Of a stretch of 64,000 bases of DNA, positions 1-8,451 are shown one piece after another (position 1 is the stretch's first letter; each line of letters begins with the position of its first letter). Below the pieces are notes generated by a model. That model did no database searches. It was not told the origin of the DNA and worked only from the letters and a program-made list of their open reading frames with translations. A program made the position numbers and the translations under genes. Source of the stretch: an uncultured Prevotella sp. (GTDB lineage: Bacteria; Bacteroidota; Bacteroidia; Bacteroidales; Bacteroidaceae); contig CAJODL010000004.1 in the NCBI GenBank assembly GCA_905233165.1, forward strand, positions 333,436-397,435, in the 5' to 3' direction.

Positions 1-1
1 A

Positions 2-451
2 AAAAACATGCTTGAAAATCGCCCTTTGGATACAATGTATTGTCACGTTACATGTGGTACTGTTCATAGTTTCCAGGGGGATGAATGTGATATTATGTTT
101 ATAGTTCTAAATCCGCCTGCTGTATGCACAAGTGGTACTCATGTAAATAATGAGAATATAATTAATGTTGCTATAAGTCGTGCTCGCGACTATATTTTCT
201 TCGTACTTCCAAATGGTCAGCAAAGGGGATTTTCTATGAAGAATAAAATAGGTAATGTGGTACCAATCACACAGAGGGCTATTATTAATTCAAAAATTGT
301 TGAAAGCATAATGTTTAATGGTAATGATAATTTCATCTATGAGAATACTCATGTAACCTGTCATATGCCTGTAAATGTTTATTGCGAGGAAAATGCGCTC
401 TATGAAGTTAGAATGTCAGAAGAAGCACTTGATATAAAAATTAATCAGTAG
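2..451 (+). CDS. Superfamily 1 DNA/RNA helicase, C-terminal part (partial at window start)
   Basis: Only the C-terminal end of this protein is in the window; the frame is open to the first bases. The visible part carries the late SF1 (UvrD/Dna2-like) motifs: a motif V-like 'HSFQGDECDIM' and a motif VI-like 'NVAISRARDYIFF', which couple ATP hydrolysis to strand movement. About 75 residues follow motif VI with no recognised domain. The substrate and the N-terminal domains lie outside the window. The family is clear from the two motifs; whether this is a repair helicase or part of a defence or mobile system cannot be told here. Confidence 0.8.
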   Translation, partial: KNMLENRPLDTMYCHVTCGTVHSFQGDECDIMFIVLNPPAVCTSGTHVNNENIINVAISRARDYIFFVLPNGQQRGFSMKNKIGNVVPITQRAIINSKIVESIMFNGNDNFIYENTHVTCHMPVNVYCEENALYEVRMSEEALDIKINQ

Positions 452-479
452 TCAATTTATAACTAAAAACCATATAGCT

Positions 480-899
480 ATGAAAAAGATATTATTGCTT
501 GCATTATTATTCGTGCCTATTTTCGCGAATGCGCAGACTTATAGGATTTATGGTGGAGAAGATTATAAGGTGTTCTTGGGGAAATGGGCTTCTCAATATG
601 ATTCCGAATCGATATGGAACAAATATGGTGACTATGGAAGTAAATATAGTTCAAAGTCTATATGGAACAAGTATTCGGAATTCGGAAGCAAATATAATCA
701 ATATTCTCCATGGAATGCTTATTCTTCAAATCCACCTGCATTGGTTGACGATAGTGACAATATAGTTGGATATTTAACCTGTAGTTATAAGGGAGATTCT
801 AAAATGCGAAAGCTTGTGAAATATATCATAGAGAATTTTGATGAAGTGGCAGACGACCCTTCTGAATTTTATAAGGAAACAATAAGGAAAATCTGGTAG
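480..899 (+). CDS. Small exported protein with 16-residue aromatic repeats
   Basis: The 139-residue product begins with a typical signal peptide (MKKILLLALLFVPIFANAQ) with cleavage expected after NAQ. Residues 40-84 contain two full and one partial 16-residue repeat starting at Y40, Y56 and Y72, each built on a core like S-x-S-I-W-N-K-Y followed by G-S-K-Y. The remaining 50 residues are acidic and helical-looking. Similar S-x-S-x-W-N-x-Y repeat proteins are common and uncharacterised in bacteria. Function is unknown; the protein is probably periplasmic. It stands alone between the helicase end and another exported protein. Confidence 0.75.
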   Translation: MKKILLLALLFVPIFANAQTYRIYGGEDYKVFLGKWASQYDSESIWNKYGDYGSKYSSKSIWNKYSEFGSKYNQYSPWNAYSSNPPALVDDSDNIVGYLTCSYKGDSKMRKLVKYIIENFDEVADDPSEFYKETIRKIW

Positions 900-1030
900 C
901 CAAAAGATTAATTCATTTTTTTTGATTTTTCTTGTGTGTTTTGATATTATTGTGTAATATTGCAACGTTTTAACTGCATCAAGGGTATTATAATAATCAT
1001 ATAAAATATACTTTACTATTGTTACAAATT

Positions 1031-2566
1031 ATGAATCGTTTTTTGATTTTGATATTTATTATGATGTCATTGACATCTCACGCTCAGTATAGTCAGTATC
1101 GTTTTTACAGACATAAACCACACATACTAACAGATAAAGAACGGGCCGAGATCATTATTAAGGCAGACAATATTGCATATGAGAGAGCTTGCAATGACAG
1201 TATCTACACGAAGGAAGTTATGCAATCTTATTTGGACTATTATGGCATAGGAGTTGAGAATACTTATAGATTGCAGAAGTCACTGATTCCTATTATTAAT
1301 CGCGTTGTAACCAAAGGGAAGAAGATTAAAAGTGAGGATAAAATAGTATGGAAACAAGCATACTATAATTTTGAATACAGCAAAGAATTAAACAATATTA
1401 ATGGATTACTTATGAGAGAGAAATCTCGAAAAGACTCTATAGAAAACTACAAGAAAAAGTATGATCACTGGAGTAATTCCAGAATCCTTATGAGTTTAAG
1501 AGAATATTGTAGTCATGATTTTTCAATAACTGATTCTTCAACTATAAAATTTTTAGAAAAATATAATATCACATTCAACGAACAAATGAGACTTCAATAT
1601 CTTCGGCCTAATTTATCTGATGCGGGAGACCTTAGTGAATCCTTGCAAGAAATAGAAGATGTGCGTAATTATCTCAATAACGAATTTAATTATGATCCTA
1701 TTCATTTAAGTTCCTGGGAATATTACAAAAAACCTTATAGTACAGAGGAAATCTATAATTCATACCACAAACTCTACGAACAACATCATAAACTCTACGA
1801 GCATCATAGAAATGACACGATTTTACAAGAATTAGATAGTTTAGTTAAGAGATGGAAGGAAATTACAGATCAAAAGTTATGGGAAAAACAATTCCTTTCA
1901 GAAAATAATTTATTTAAGCAAAGGTGTGCAGAATTGCAAAAGGTATTAGAGTATAATGAATCCCACCCTCTTAAGGATGGTGTACTAAAAATAGATGGCA
2001 GTATCATTCCATATAGAGTAGACGGTGATAAATTCGTCGTTCATGGCACATGTATATTACGTTCCGTAAATGAACAATATCCGAATGCTACTGGAGCTAG
2101 ATATAAGTCTTATACAAATAATCTTAAGCTAGTCGTAAAGGTTGAGAATGGTAAAGCTATAAGTCAAACTTTATCTGGCTCGGAGACGGTTTGGGATCAA
2201 AATGAGAATGTTTCAGGACGTAGCTATTATGAAAGACATAAAAAAATGTTATCTGCTAGACCAGTCGTTGCTATGACTCATCAAGTTAATTACACAAAGT
2301 ACAAATTTGGAGAGACTACTCTATATATGGGGGCTGAATGGGATCAAATGCAAAATAAGTTGCATAATGTTTTTCAGCATGCGTTTCTAAAATATGATAG
2401 CTTTTCAATATCTAAACTTTGCAAAAAATATTTGGAAAACCCGTCAGAGTATACCTTAAAATGGATTCGTATGCCATTTGCTACAGTGGATATATCGGCA
2501 ATAGCAACCCGCGATAGTTGGGAATACGATAGTTCTGATGATGACAATGGAGTTATTTATTTTTAA
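1031..2566 (+). CDS. Exported protein of unknown function
   Basis: The frame opens at a TTG at 1019, but the ATG at 1031 gives a clean signal peptide (MNRFLILIFIMMSLTSHAQ), so 1031 is preferred. The mature protein of about 490 residues is charged and rich in Tyr, Lys and Glu. Its first half is helical-looking and it contains a short internal duplication around residues 240-260 (two copies of an 'HKLYE' unit). No catalytic motif or known domain was recognised. It is one of several AT-rich exported-protein genes here and could be a periplasmic or outer-membrane-associated protein. It may form a loose cluster with the gene at 480-899, but the 130-bp gap argues against tight coupling. Confidence 0.65.
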   Translation: MNRFLILIFIMMSLTSHAQYSQYRFYRHKPHILTDKERAEIIIKADNIAYERACNDSIYTKEVMQSYLDYYGIGVENTYRLQKSLIPIINRVVTKGKKIKSEDKIVWKQAYYNFEYSKELNNINGLLMREKSRKDSIENYKKKYDHWSNSRILMSLREYCSHDFSITDSSTIKFLEKYNITFNEQMRLQYLRPNLSDAGDLSESLQEIEDVRNYLNNEFNYDPIHLSSWEYYKKPYSTEEIYNSYHKLYEQHHKLYEHHRNDTILQELDSLVKRWKEITDQKLWEKQFLSENNLFKQRCAELQKVLEYNESHPLKDGVLKIDGSIIPYRVDGDKFVVHGTCILRSVNEQYPNATGARYKSYTNNLKLVVKVENGKAISQTLSGSETVWDQNENVSGRSYYERHKKMLSARPVVAMTHQVNYTKYKFGETTLYMGAEWDQMQNKLHNVFQHAFLKYDSFSISKLCKKYLENPSEYTLKWIRMPFATVDISAIATRDSWEYDSSDDDNGVIYF

Positions 2567-2802
2567 TCATTAATATCTAATTTTCATTGGACACTAATGA
2601 CGCTTCATCCTTAATTATAGATGTAAAATGGTTTAATGCACCCAAAGTGACTAGTGATGACAAACCAAGGGACTTCAATTAAAGGAACAGGTTCTTCATC
2701 AACTAATTCTTATTGGATATTACGCAAGCCTTGCACTAAAGCCGAATTTGAATAGGCTGTAGAAATGGCAAAAAAGGAGTAAAAACTAGAAATTTGACAA
2801 CT

Positions 2803-3225
2803 GTGAAGAAACTAATTTCATTACTTATTGTTATTGTTGTTTTGGCCACATTGGTGTTGACTTGTCCTGATAAGCAAAGCCATGTGGAAGCTATAAACGA
2901 TGAATTCATTACGGCTATGGACCACCAAATGAATGAATCGCCTTCGTCTAAAGAGGATAATAAAGAGCATAGTTTTGAAGAGGGGATGAAAATTATGGCA
3001 TCTTCCCTTTTAGGAGGACTCTTCAAGGGGGTAATGGAACAACAACTTATGGTGAAGAATTATCTCATTGTCAGTATAGGACAGGTTAATGCATCAGAAG
3101 GTCGCAAGACACTCTCTATTGGGATTTGCAATCATGTGTTTACACTGTTCTCTTCTGAAGACCTTATTGAGCAAATGAAAGAATCTGTCAAATATAACTC
3201 GTATATGAACATAACAACTAAATAA
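2803..3225 (+). CDS. Small membrane-anchored protein resembling DUF4359
   Basis: No ATG fits the beginning of this frame. Candidate starts are TTG 2794 and GTG 2803; the latter gives a product starting with KKLISLL, a normal Bacteroidota N-terminus, and is chosen on that ground. One hydrophobic segment (about residues 4-21) is followed by 'TCPDKQSHVEAI', a layout like the small single-pass DUF4359 proteins, which are uncharacterised. The C-terminal 45 residues are a compact hydrophobic region. The lipobox is poor, so a membrane anchor is more likely than a lipoprotein. It ends 2 bp before the lipoprotein gene at 3228, suggesting co-transcription. Confidence 0.55.
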   Translation: MKKLISLLIVIVVLATLVLTCPDKQSHVEAINDEFITAMDHQMNESPSSKEDNKEHSFEEGMKIMASSLLGGLFKGVMEQQLMVKNYLIVSIGQVNASEGRKTLSIGICNHVFTLFSSEDLIEQMKESVKYNSYMNITTK

Positions 3226-3227
3226 CT

Positions 3228-3644
3228 ATGAAAAAAATCAATGTTTTGAGCATTTTGATGCTTATTTTAATGGCAATGCCATTGTTTGTTTCTTGTGGTA
3301 GTGATGATGATAATGATGATGGGGCACGTGGTTCTCAATTAATTGCAGAGGCATCAGGCACATGGATGTGTATCGAAAGTGTTGACATTCAGCAGAATAA
3401 TTACCAGATAGAAAATCTTATGCTTGGTAAAGAGGTAACCATCAAAAAAGATGGAACATTTACATCTACCTCTCCTTCATTTGGAAAATCAGGAACTTTC
3501 ACTGTCAGTGGAAATTCCATTACTGCCAAGAGTGAAGTAGGCACATTTGTAGTAACAGTTACTGTAAGTGGTGAAAAAATGACTTGGGATGGTACAGCCA
3601 GTAATGGTGTGAGATTCCATTATGTCTTCAAAAGAGAGTATTAA
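3228..3644 (+). CDS. Lipocalin-like lipoprotein
   Basis: The 138-residue product has a lipoprotein signal ending in a lipobox (LFVSC, Cys at about residue 23) and an acidic linker directly after it (GSDDDNDDG), the usual export signal for surface or outer-membrane lipoproteins in Bacteroidota. The mature part contains 'GTWMCIES' near its start and alternating hydrophobic strands ending in 'RFHYVFKREY', as in small beta-barrel lipocalin-like domains. The ligand is unknown. It follows the DUF4359-like gene by 2 bp and is probably in the same transcript. Confidence 0.7.
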   Translation: MKKINVLSILMLILMAMPLFVSCGSDDDNDDGARGSQLIAEASGTWMCIESVDIQQNNYQIENLMLGKEVTIKKDGTFTSTSPSFGKSGTFTVSGNSITAKSEVGTFVVTVTVSGEKMTWDGTASNGVRFHYVFKREY

Positions 3645-3738
3645 GATTGGTAACAACAGGAGAATCCAAATGGACACCTCCTTTGGTATTCTTCCTCGAA
3701 GTTGGAGCAGACACGTCGGTTAATAAGCGCTGGATGCC

Positions 3739-3782
3739 CTCAGAGGTTGCTACAAGCCATCAGAAACATGGAACCAGCATGG
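3739..3782 (+). repeat. 44-bp direct repeat, copy 1
   Basis: This block recurs at 3927-3970 with 43 of 44 bases identical (one A/C change) and an offset of 188 bp. The offset is not a multiple of three, so the duplication is not a protein repeat. It brackets the antirepressor-like remnant. Confidence 0.9.
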
Positions 3783-3926
3783 CTGAAAGTCAACGGGGGA
3801 AATTTTTCCCTGGTTGAATATCGAGACAAAAACGGACAACTTCGCCCTTGCTATTCGCTCACCAAGACGGAGTGTCTGTATATCGCCACAAAGTTCAACA
3901 ATGAGGCACGTGCAAAGTTTGTGCTT

Positions 3927-3970
3927 CTCAGAGGTTGCTACAAGCCATCCGAAACATGGAACCAGCATGG
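3927..3970 (+). repeat. 44-bp direct repeat, copy 2
   Basis: Second copy of the block at 3739-3782. The two copies diverge immediately beyond the 44 bp on the right, as expected for a short duplication or an insertion scar. Confidence 0.9.
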
Positions 3971-4090
3971 GAAAAAACATGTGGGCTGAAATTTCAGCTG
4001 ACATCGCGAACCATCGTTCAGCCTAACGGCGGAACACGCGAAATCTTCCAAGATTTCCCAAATTTTCTTGGAGATAAAGAAATAAATTCG

Positions 4091-4098
4091 TACTTTTG
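4091..4098 (+). promoter_or_regulatory. Bacteroidota -7 promoter element for the flavin-reductase-like gene
   Basis: TACTTTTG matches the TAnnTTTG -7 consensus of the Bacteroidota primary sigma factor. It lies 38 bp before the ATG at 4136, and the leader contains no ribosome-binding sequence, which is normal for this phylum. Confidence 0.6.
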
Positions 4099-4135
4099 CA
4101 GCATAAACAGTAAAGAATTATAAACTATCAATACA

Positions 4136-4723
4136 ATGAAGGCAAAATTATTTTATAGTCTGCTGTTTTCTGTTGCGGCTTTGGTGACAATGCCTGTGAT
4201 GGCTCAGGAGGAGTATGGCTACAAGAAGATAAACGTCGTGGAGGATTTTTCCGATAATGGCTTCCAATGGTTTAGGGATGCCCAGTTACTTGCCAGCGGT
4301 AACAGGGAGAAGAGCAATGCCATGACCATAGGGTGGGGCGGAATAGGTACTCTATGGGGCAAGACTGCAATGACTGTCTATGTGGCAGAACAACGTTATA
4401 CAAAGCAGTTCATGGATGCTTCGGAATATTTTACCGTTATGACCTTTGGGGTTGAGAACAGTAAGGTGTTGACATATATGGGAACCAAGAGTGGCAGGGA
4501 TGGTGACAAGGCTGCTGCCTTAGGACTGCATACTGCCTATACTCCTAATGGTGCTCCTTATTATACTGAGGCAGAGATGGTGATAGAGTGTAAGACGATG
4601 TATGCTGCTCCTTTTGACCCTAAGTATTTCAAAGGTGAAGTGCCAAAGGTTCGATATAAGGATTCTCCTGCTGGAATACATACTATGTATATAGGTGAGG
4701 TAACTAATGCGTGGAGAAAGTAA
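4136..4723 (+). CDS. Exported flavin-reductase-like protein (FMN-binding split barrel)
   Basis: The 195-residue product starts with a signal peptide ending VMAQ. The mature part has the core of the flavin reductase family: 'NAMTIGWGGIGTLWGKTAM', then a TVYV strand and a 'YTKQFMDASEYFTVMTF' segment. Cytoplasmic relatives bind FMN through this region; this one is predicted to be periplasmic, which is unusual but seen in Bacteroidales. It has its own promoter (4091). The partner electron donor is not visible nearby. Family assignment is good; actual reductase activity is inference. Confidence 0.8.
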   Translation: MKAKLFYSLLFSVAALVTMPVMAQEEYGYKKINVVEDFSDNGFQWFRDAQLLASGNREKSNAMTIGWGGIGTLWGKTAMTVYVAEQRYTKQFMDASEYFTVMTFGVENSKVLTYMGTKSGRDGDKAAALGLHTAYTPNGAPYYTEAEMVIECKTMYAAPFDPKYFKGEVPKVRYKDSPAGIHTMYIGEVTNAWRK

Positions 4724-4817
4724 AGTTTAAAGTTTAGAGTTTAAAGTTTAGAGTCAGTGGTAAGTGTAGAGTTTAAAGGTCAATAACCTATAACCAATAA
4801 CCAATGAAGAATAACCA

Positions 4818-5876
4818 ATGAAAAAACTAATATATACTGCCTTGATGGCATTGACGGGTGTGGCTGCTGCCTGTGGACAGAAGAACTACGAGGATGCAGA
4901 TGTAGAGACATTTGCAAGACTCGCTGAGTCAGAAAATGTCCTCCTGCTGGATGTCAGGACACCGCAGGAATATAATGAAGGACATATTGCCGGTGCAATA
5001 AACATAGACCAGGCACAGGGGGACTTCATAAATAAGGTGGAGAAACAGTTGTCAAAAGACAAGACGATTGCCATATATTGCAGAAGCGGAAGACGTTCTG
5101 CCAATGCTGCAAGAAAAATGGCAGATGTGGGATATAAACTCGTAAACCTGACTGGGGGCATCATAGCGTGGCAGAAGTGGGGAATGCCTGTGACTACTGA
5201 TACGCATGAGATAGATGTTTTCAAGACAAAAAGCGGTAAGACAATAAAGATTTATTCTTTGATGCATGCCTGTGTCAGAATAGTATATGAAGGAGAAGAG
5301 ATACAGATAGACCCTGTAAGACAACTGGGCAATCGTACCATCGACTATAGCACTATGCCAAAGGCAAACTACATTCTGGTGACTCATGAGCATCAGGACC
5401 ATTATGACAAAGGTGCCATTGATATGCTTACAGGTGGCTCGACAGAATTCATCACTAACAAACGTTGTGCGGAATTGTATGGCAAAGGACAGGTGATGGC
5501 AAATGGTGACGAGGCTACCATAAGCTCTGACATCACTATAGAGGCTGTTCCTGCATACAACACAACTGAGGGACGTCAGAAATTCCACCCCAAGGGACGT
5601 GACAATGGTTATATCTTAACTCTTGATGGTACAAGGATTTATATTGCTGGTGATACAGAGGATATTCCAGAGATGGCGAATATCAAGGATATAGATATTG
5701 CCTTCATGCCTTGCAACCAGCCTTATACTATGACAGTAGAGCAGTTGCTGAAGGCTGCCAAAACAGTAAAGCCAAAGGTGCTGTTCCCTTATCACTTTGG
5801 ACAGACAGATGTGAACAGTGTTCCTGCACAGCTGAAGAAAGATGGAATAGAGGTGAGATTAAGAAAACTTCAATAA
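4818..5876 (+). CDS. Exported rhodanese / metallo-beta-lactamase fusion protein
   Basis: The 352-residue protein has a lipoprotein-like signal (Cys at about residue 19). Residues 30-125 form a rhodanese domain: 'LLLDVRTPQEYNEGHIAGA' and the active-site loop CRSGRRS. From about residue 140 a UlaG-like metallo-beta-lactamase fold follows, with the metal motif THEHQDHYD, a later 'IAGDTEDIPE' motif (second metal-binding Asp) and a terminal 'LFPYHFGQTD' (final His). Rhodaneses move sulfane sulfur, and some metallo-beta-lactamase partners (persulfide dioxygenases) oxidise it. Whether this UlaG-type domain does so is unknown. It is preceded by an 'agtttaaagtttagagt' repeat stretch and followed by a terminator. 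Confidence 0.85.
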   Translation: MKKLIYTALMALTGVAAACGQKNYEDADVETFARLAESENVLLLDVRTPQEYNEGHIAGAINIDQAQGDFINKVEKQLSKDKTIAIYCRSGRRSANAARKMADVGYKLVNLTGGIIAWQKWGMPVTTDTHEIDVFKTKSGKTIKIYSLMHACVRIVYEGEEIQIDPVRQLGNRTIDYSTMPKANYILVTHEHQDHYDKGAIDMLTGGSTEFITNKRCAELYGKGQVMANGDEATISSDITIEAVPAYNTTEGRQKFHPKGRDNGYILTLDGTRIYIAGDTEDIPEMANIKDIDIAFMPCNQPYTMTVEQLLKAAKTVKPKVLFPYHFGQTDVNSVPAQLKKDGIEVRLRKLQ

Positions 5877-5890
5877 TCTTGAATTAAGAA

Positions 5891-5921
5891 TGCAAGAATT
5901 TTCAATATTTTCTTGCATTTT
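5891..5921 (+). terminator. Intrinsic terminator after the rhodanese/MBL fusion gene
   Basis: An 8-bp inverted repeat, TGCAAGAA (5891-5898) and TTCTTGCA (5910-5917), is followed by a T-rich run. It sits 14 bp after the stop codon at 5876 and before the next promoter. Confidence 0.7.
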
Positions 5922-5946
5922 TCTTGTTTATTTCAAAACTTAATTG

Positions 5947-5954
5947 TACCTTTG
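5947..5954 (+). promoter_or_regulatory. -7 promoter element of the thiamine transcript
   Basis: TACCTTTG fits TAnnTTTG exactly and lies about 12 bp before the start of the TPP riboswitch, so the riboswitch would be the first element of the transcript. Confidence 0.75.
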
Positions 5955-5965
5955 CAGCCGATTTT

Positions 5966-6056
5966 CAAGGGGTGCCCCGTTTATTGGCGGAGCTGAGAAC
6001 AGACCCTCTAAGCTGATCTGGATAATGCCAGCGTAGCGAGGATGCATAAAGACTTG
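5966..6056 (+). promoter_or_regulatory. TPP riboswitch (THI element)
   Basis: All conserved blocks of the thiamine pyrophosphate aptamer are present in order: GGGGTGCC at the 5' side, CTGAGAAC, ACCCTCTAA, CTGATCTGGATAATGCCAGC and GTAGCGAGGA. A short closing pairing of CAAG (5966-5969) with CTTG (6053-6056) is possible. AAGGGG (5967-5972) could alternatively pair with CCCCTT (6077-6082) downstream, a plausible switch between ligand-bound and unbound forms; that part is inference. TPP binding is expected to lower expression of the TonB receptor and PnuT-type genes that follow. Confidence 0.95.
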
Positions 6057-6111
6057 TCCTTTAAATAAATAAGGAGCCCCTTCTTTATGTTCAATTAAAA
6101 TCATTCAAAGA

Positions 6112-8439
6112 ATGAAAAAAGTTTTGATGGTTGCCTTGGGGGCAACAATGTGTCTGCCGATGATGGCAGAAAAGTTGAGTGACGTTGATTCACTGAAGAT
6201 GTATGAATTGCAGGAATTGCAAGTGAGGTCTTTACGTGCTACGAAGACAACTCCTGTAGCATACACAAACATGGGACGGGTGGAGTTGCAAAGTGTAAAT
6301 CATGGTCAGGATGTACCATACATACTGTCGCTGACACCAAGTATCACAACAACCAGCGATGCTGGTAATGGCATTGGCTACACATCACTCAGGGTGCGTG
6401 GCACAGACCCTTCACGCATCAACATTACTGCTAATGGTGTGCCTATGAACGACTCTGAGAGTTCTACTGTGTTCTGGGTTAATATGGGTGACTTTGCCAG
6501 CAGCGTGCAGTCGATGCAGATACAGCGTGGCGTCGGTACTTCAACAAATGGTGCCGGCGCATTCGGAGCGACGTTGAATATGCTGACAGAGAGTGTTGGT
6601 ATGAAGCCGTTCATAGGCATTGACCTCAATGGTGGTTCGTATTATTCTCATAAGGAGACTCTGCGCTTTGGTACTGGACTGCTGAAAGGACATTGGGGAG
6701 TACAGGGCCGTCTGTCTAACATTGGTTCAAAGGGCTATCTGGACAGGGCCTCTACAAAACTTAACTCTTACCTCATACAGGGTGGATATTTTGGAGATAA
6801 CACAGTAGTGAAATTCATCACATGGAATGGTATCGAGGAAACCTATCATGCCTGGAACTATACCTCAAAGTATGAGCAGCAGCTGTATGGTCGCACTTAT
6901 AACTCTTGTGGAGAATATAAAGATGATAATGGCAACAGACGCTATTATGATGACCAGACAGATAACTACCACCAGCAGAACTATCAGCTGCATTGGAACC
7001 AGTCATGGAGCCCTTATTGGGATTCACACATCGCCCTGCATTATACAAAGGGAAAGGGTTACTATCAGCAGTATCAGAGTGCTGAGACACAGAAGATGTA
7101 TTACAAATCGTGGAAGACTTTTGGACTCAGTACTACAGACGATGTAGTTGCCGACCTTGCTGACCAGCAGAAGATGGATAATGACTTCTATGGTGTCGTA
7201 GCGTCGCTGACTTATGATAACAAAAGAGGCCTGCAGACTGTACTCGGAACAGGTTGGAACCATTATAAGGGTAGTCAGTTCGGACACATAGTTTGGGCAA
7301 AGCCTGGTGTCGTTTCTGTTGCTCCGTCTCCAGACAGCTTTACACCAGACTTTGAATACTATCGCAACAATTCAAGAAAGACGGACTTTAATATATATGG
7401 CAAGGTGAACTATGCTTTGCTGAATAACCTGAATGCTTATGTGGATTTGCAGTATCGTCATGTTCACTATAAACTACAGGACCCTACAGTGATGTATGGT
7501 GTGAACCTCGATGGAAGTTATATCATTAACAACAACTATAACTTCTTCAATCCAAAGTTTGGTCTGAATTATGACATAACACGCAACCATAGGGTGTATA
7601 TATCTTATGGCATAGGTAACAAAGAGCCTGTGCGCAATAACTTCATGCAGCAGGTGGCAAATCCTGACAGAGAAGATACCAAGGCAAAATCAGAAAGACT
7701 GGGTGACCTGGAACTTGGTTATAAGTATCAGAGTGAAGTATTCTCGGCAGGCGTAAACCTGTATTGGATGCACTATAAAGACCAGTTGGTGCTGACAGGA
7801 GAACTGAATGCCATTGGCGAAGCTCTGACAAAGAACCTCAGCAAGAGCTATCGTCTGGGTATAGAACTGGAAGCTGCATGGCATCCGATAGAGTGGTTTA
7901 CATGGAATGCTAATGCTACCATCAGCCGTAATCGTGTAAAGGATATGAAGGTGACACTGAATGATTATGTGACTGAAGTAAACCTCGGAACACAGCCATT
8001 GGCTTTCTCACCAGACTTTATCATGAACCATATCCTGACATTCAAGTATCAGGGCTTCAGGGCTTCTGTACAGTGTCAGTATGTAGGAAACCAGTATCTT
8101 ACAAATACTGGCTTCAAGGAGATGCAGTGTGTGGACGAGAATGGAAATACTACATACGAAACATTGCTGCTGAAGAAGCACTTCACTACAAACCTTGATC
8201 TCAGCTATACCTTCAAGATGCAGAAGTTTGGCATGAAGGATGCTATGATTGGCATTACGATGTATAACCTGTTCAGTGCGAAATTCGACAACAATGGTTG
8301 GGCTGCACCACAATTTACACAAAACGGCAATGGCAGCGTAATAGCTATTAACGAATATGGTTATAGAGACCTCGGTGCTGCAGGCTTTGCACCATCAGCG
8401 CCATTCAACGTAATGGTAAACTTGTCTGCAAACTTCTAA
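6112..8439 (+). CDS. TonB-dependent outer-membrane receptor, thiamine uptake
   Basis: The 775-residue protein has a signal peptide, then a plug domain (about residues 45-170, with 'GYTSLRVRGTDPSRINITAN' and 'QRGVGTSTNGAGAFGATLN') and a 22-strand-type beta-barrel ending in an aromatic C-terminus (VNLSANF) as needed for outer-membrane assembly. It sits directly downstream of a TPP riboswitch and 12 bp upstream of a PnuT-like transporter, so the substrate is very probably thiamine or a derivative. It would carry substrate across the outer membrane using TonB energy. Substrate assignment rests on the riboswitch and the neighbour. Confidence 0.9.
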   Translation: MKKVLMVALGATMCLPMMAEKLSDVDSLKMYELQELQVRSLRATKTTPVAYTNMGRVELQSVNHGQDVPYILSLTPSITTTSDAGNGIGYTSLRVRGTDPSRINITANGVPMNDSESSTVFWVNMGDFASSVQSMQIQRGVGTSTNGAGAFGATLNMLTESVGMKPFIGIDLNGGSYYSHKETLRFGTGLLKGHWGVQGRLSNIGSKGYLDRASTKLNSYLIQGGYFGDNTVVKFITWNGIEETYHAWNYTSKYEQQLYGRTYNSCGEYKDDNGNRRYYDDQTDNYHQQNYQLHWNQSWSPYWDSHIALHYTKGKGYYQQYQSAETQKMYYKSWKTFGLSTTDDVVADLADQQKMDNDFYGVVASLTYDNKRGLQTVLGTGWNHYKGSQFGHIVWAKPGVVSVAPSPDSFTPDFEYYRNNSRKTDFNIYGKVNYALLNNLNAYVDLQYRHVHYKLQDPTVMYGVNLDGSYIINNNYNFFNPKFGLNYDITRNHRVYISYGIGNKEPVRNNFMQQVANPDREDTKAKSERLGDLELGYKYQSEVFSAGVNLYWMHYKDQLVLTGELNAIGEALTKNLSKSYRLGIELEAAWHPIEWFTWNANATISRNRVKDMKVTLNDYVTEVNLGTQPLAFSPDFIMNHILTFKYQGFRASVQCQYVGNQYLTNTGFKEMQCVDENGNTTYETLLLKKHFTTNLDLSYTFKMQKFGMKDAMIGITMYNLFSAKFDNNGWAAPQFTQNGNGSVIAINEYGYRDLGAAGFAPSAPFNVMVNLSANF

Positions 8440-8451
8440 ACATTAAGAATT

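Larger units (their letters stand above)
3739..4028 (+). pseudogene. Remnant of a phage Rha/KilA-type antirepressor, rearranged
   Basis: A reading frame over 3702-3989 contains a block, 'LVEYRDKNGQLRPCYSLT' followed by 'KTECLYIATKFNNEARAKF', that matches the usual Bacteroidota phage antirepressor (Rha/KilA-like) pattern of a Y-R-D-x-x-G-x-x-R-P-x-Y-x-L-T core followed by IATKFN-x-EARA. There is no intact N- or C-terminal domain. The coding block is flanked by two near-identical 44-bp direct repeats 188 bp apart, so the frame shifts on re-entry. It reads as decayed prophage or integrative-element debris. Confidence is moderate because only one short block is recognisable. Confidence 0.5.

Noticed and set aside
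5052..5588. Long minus-strand frame opposite the rhodanese/MBL fusion
   Set aside because: It has no recognisable domain and lies entirely opposite a well-supported gene; it is a shadow frame.
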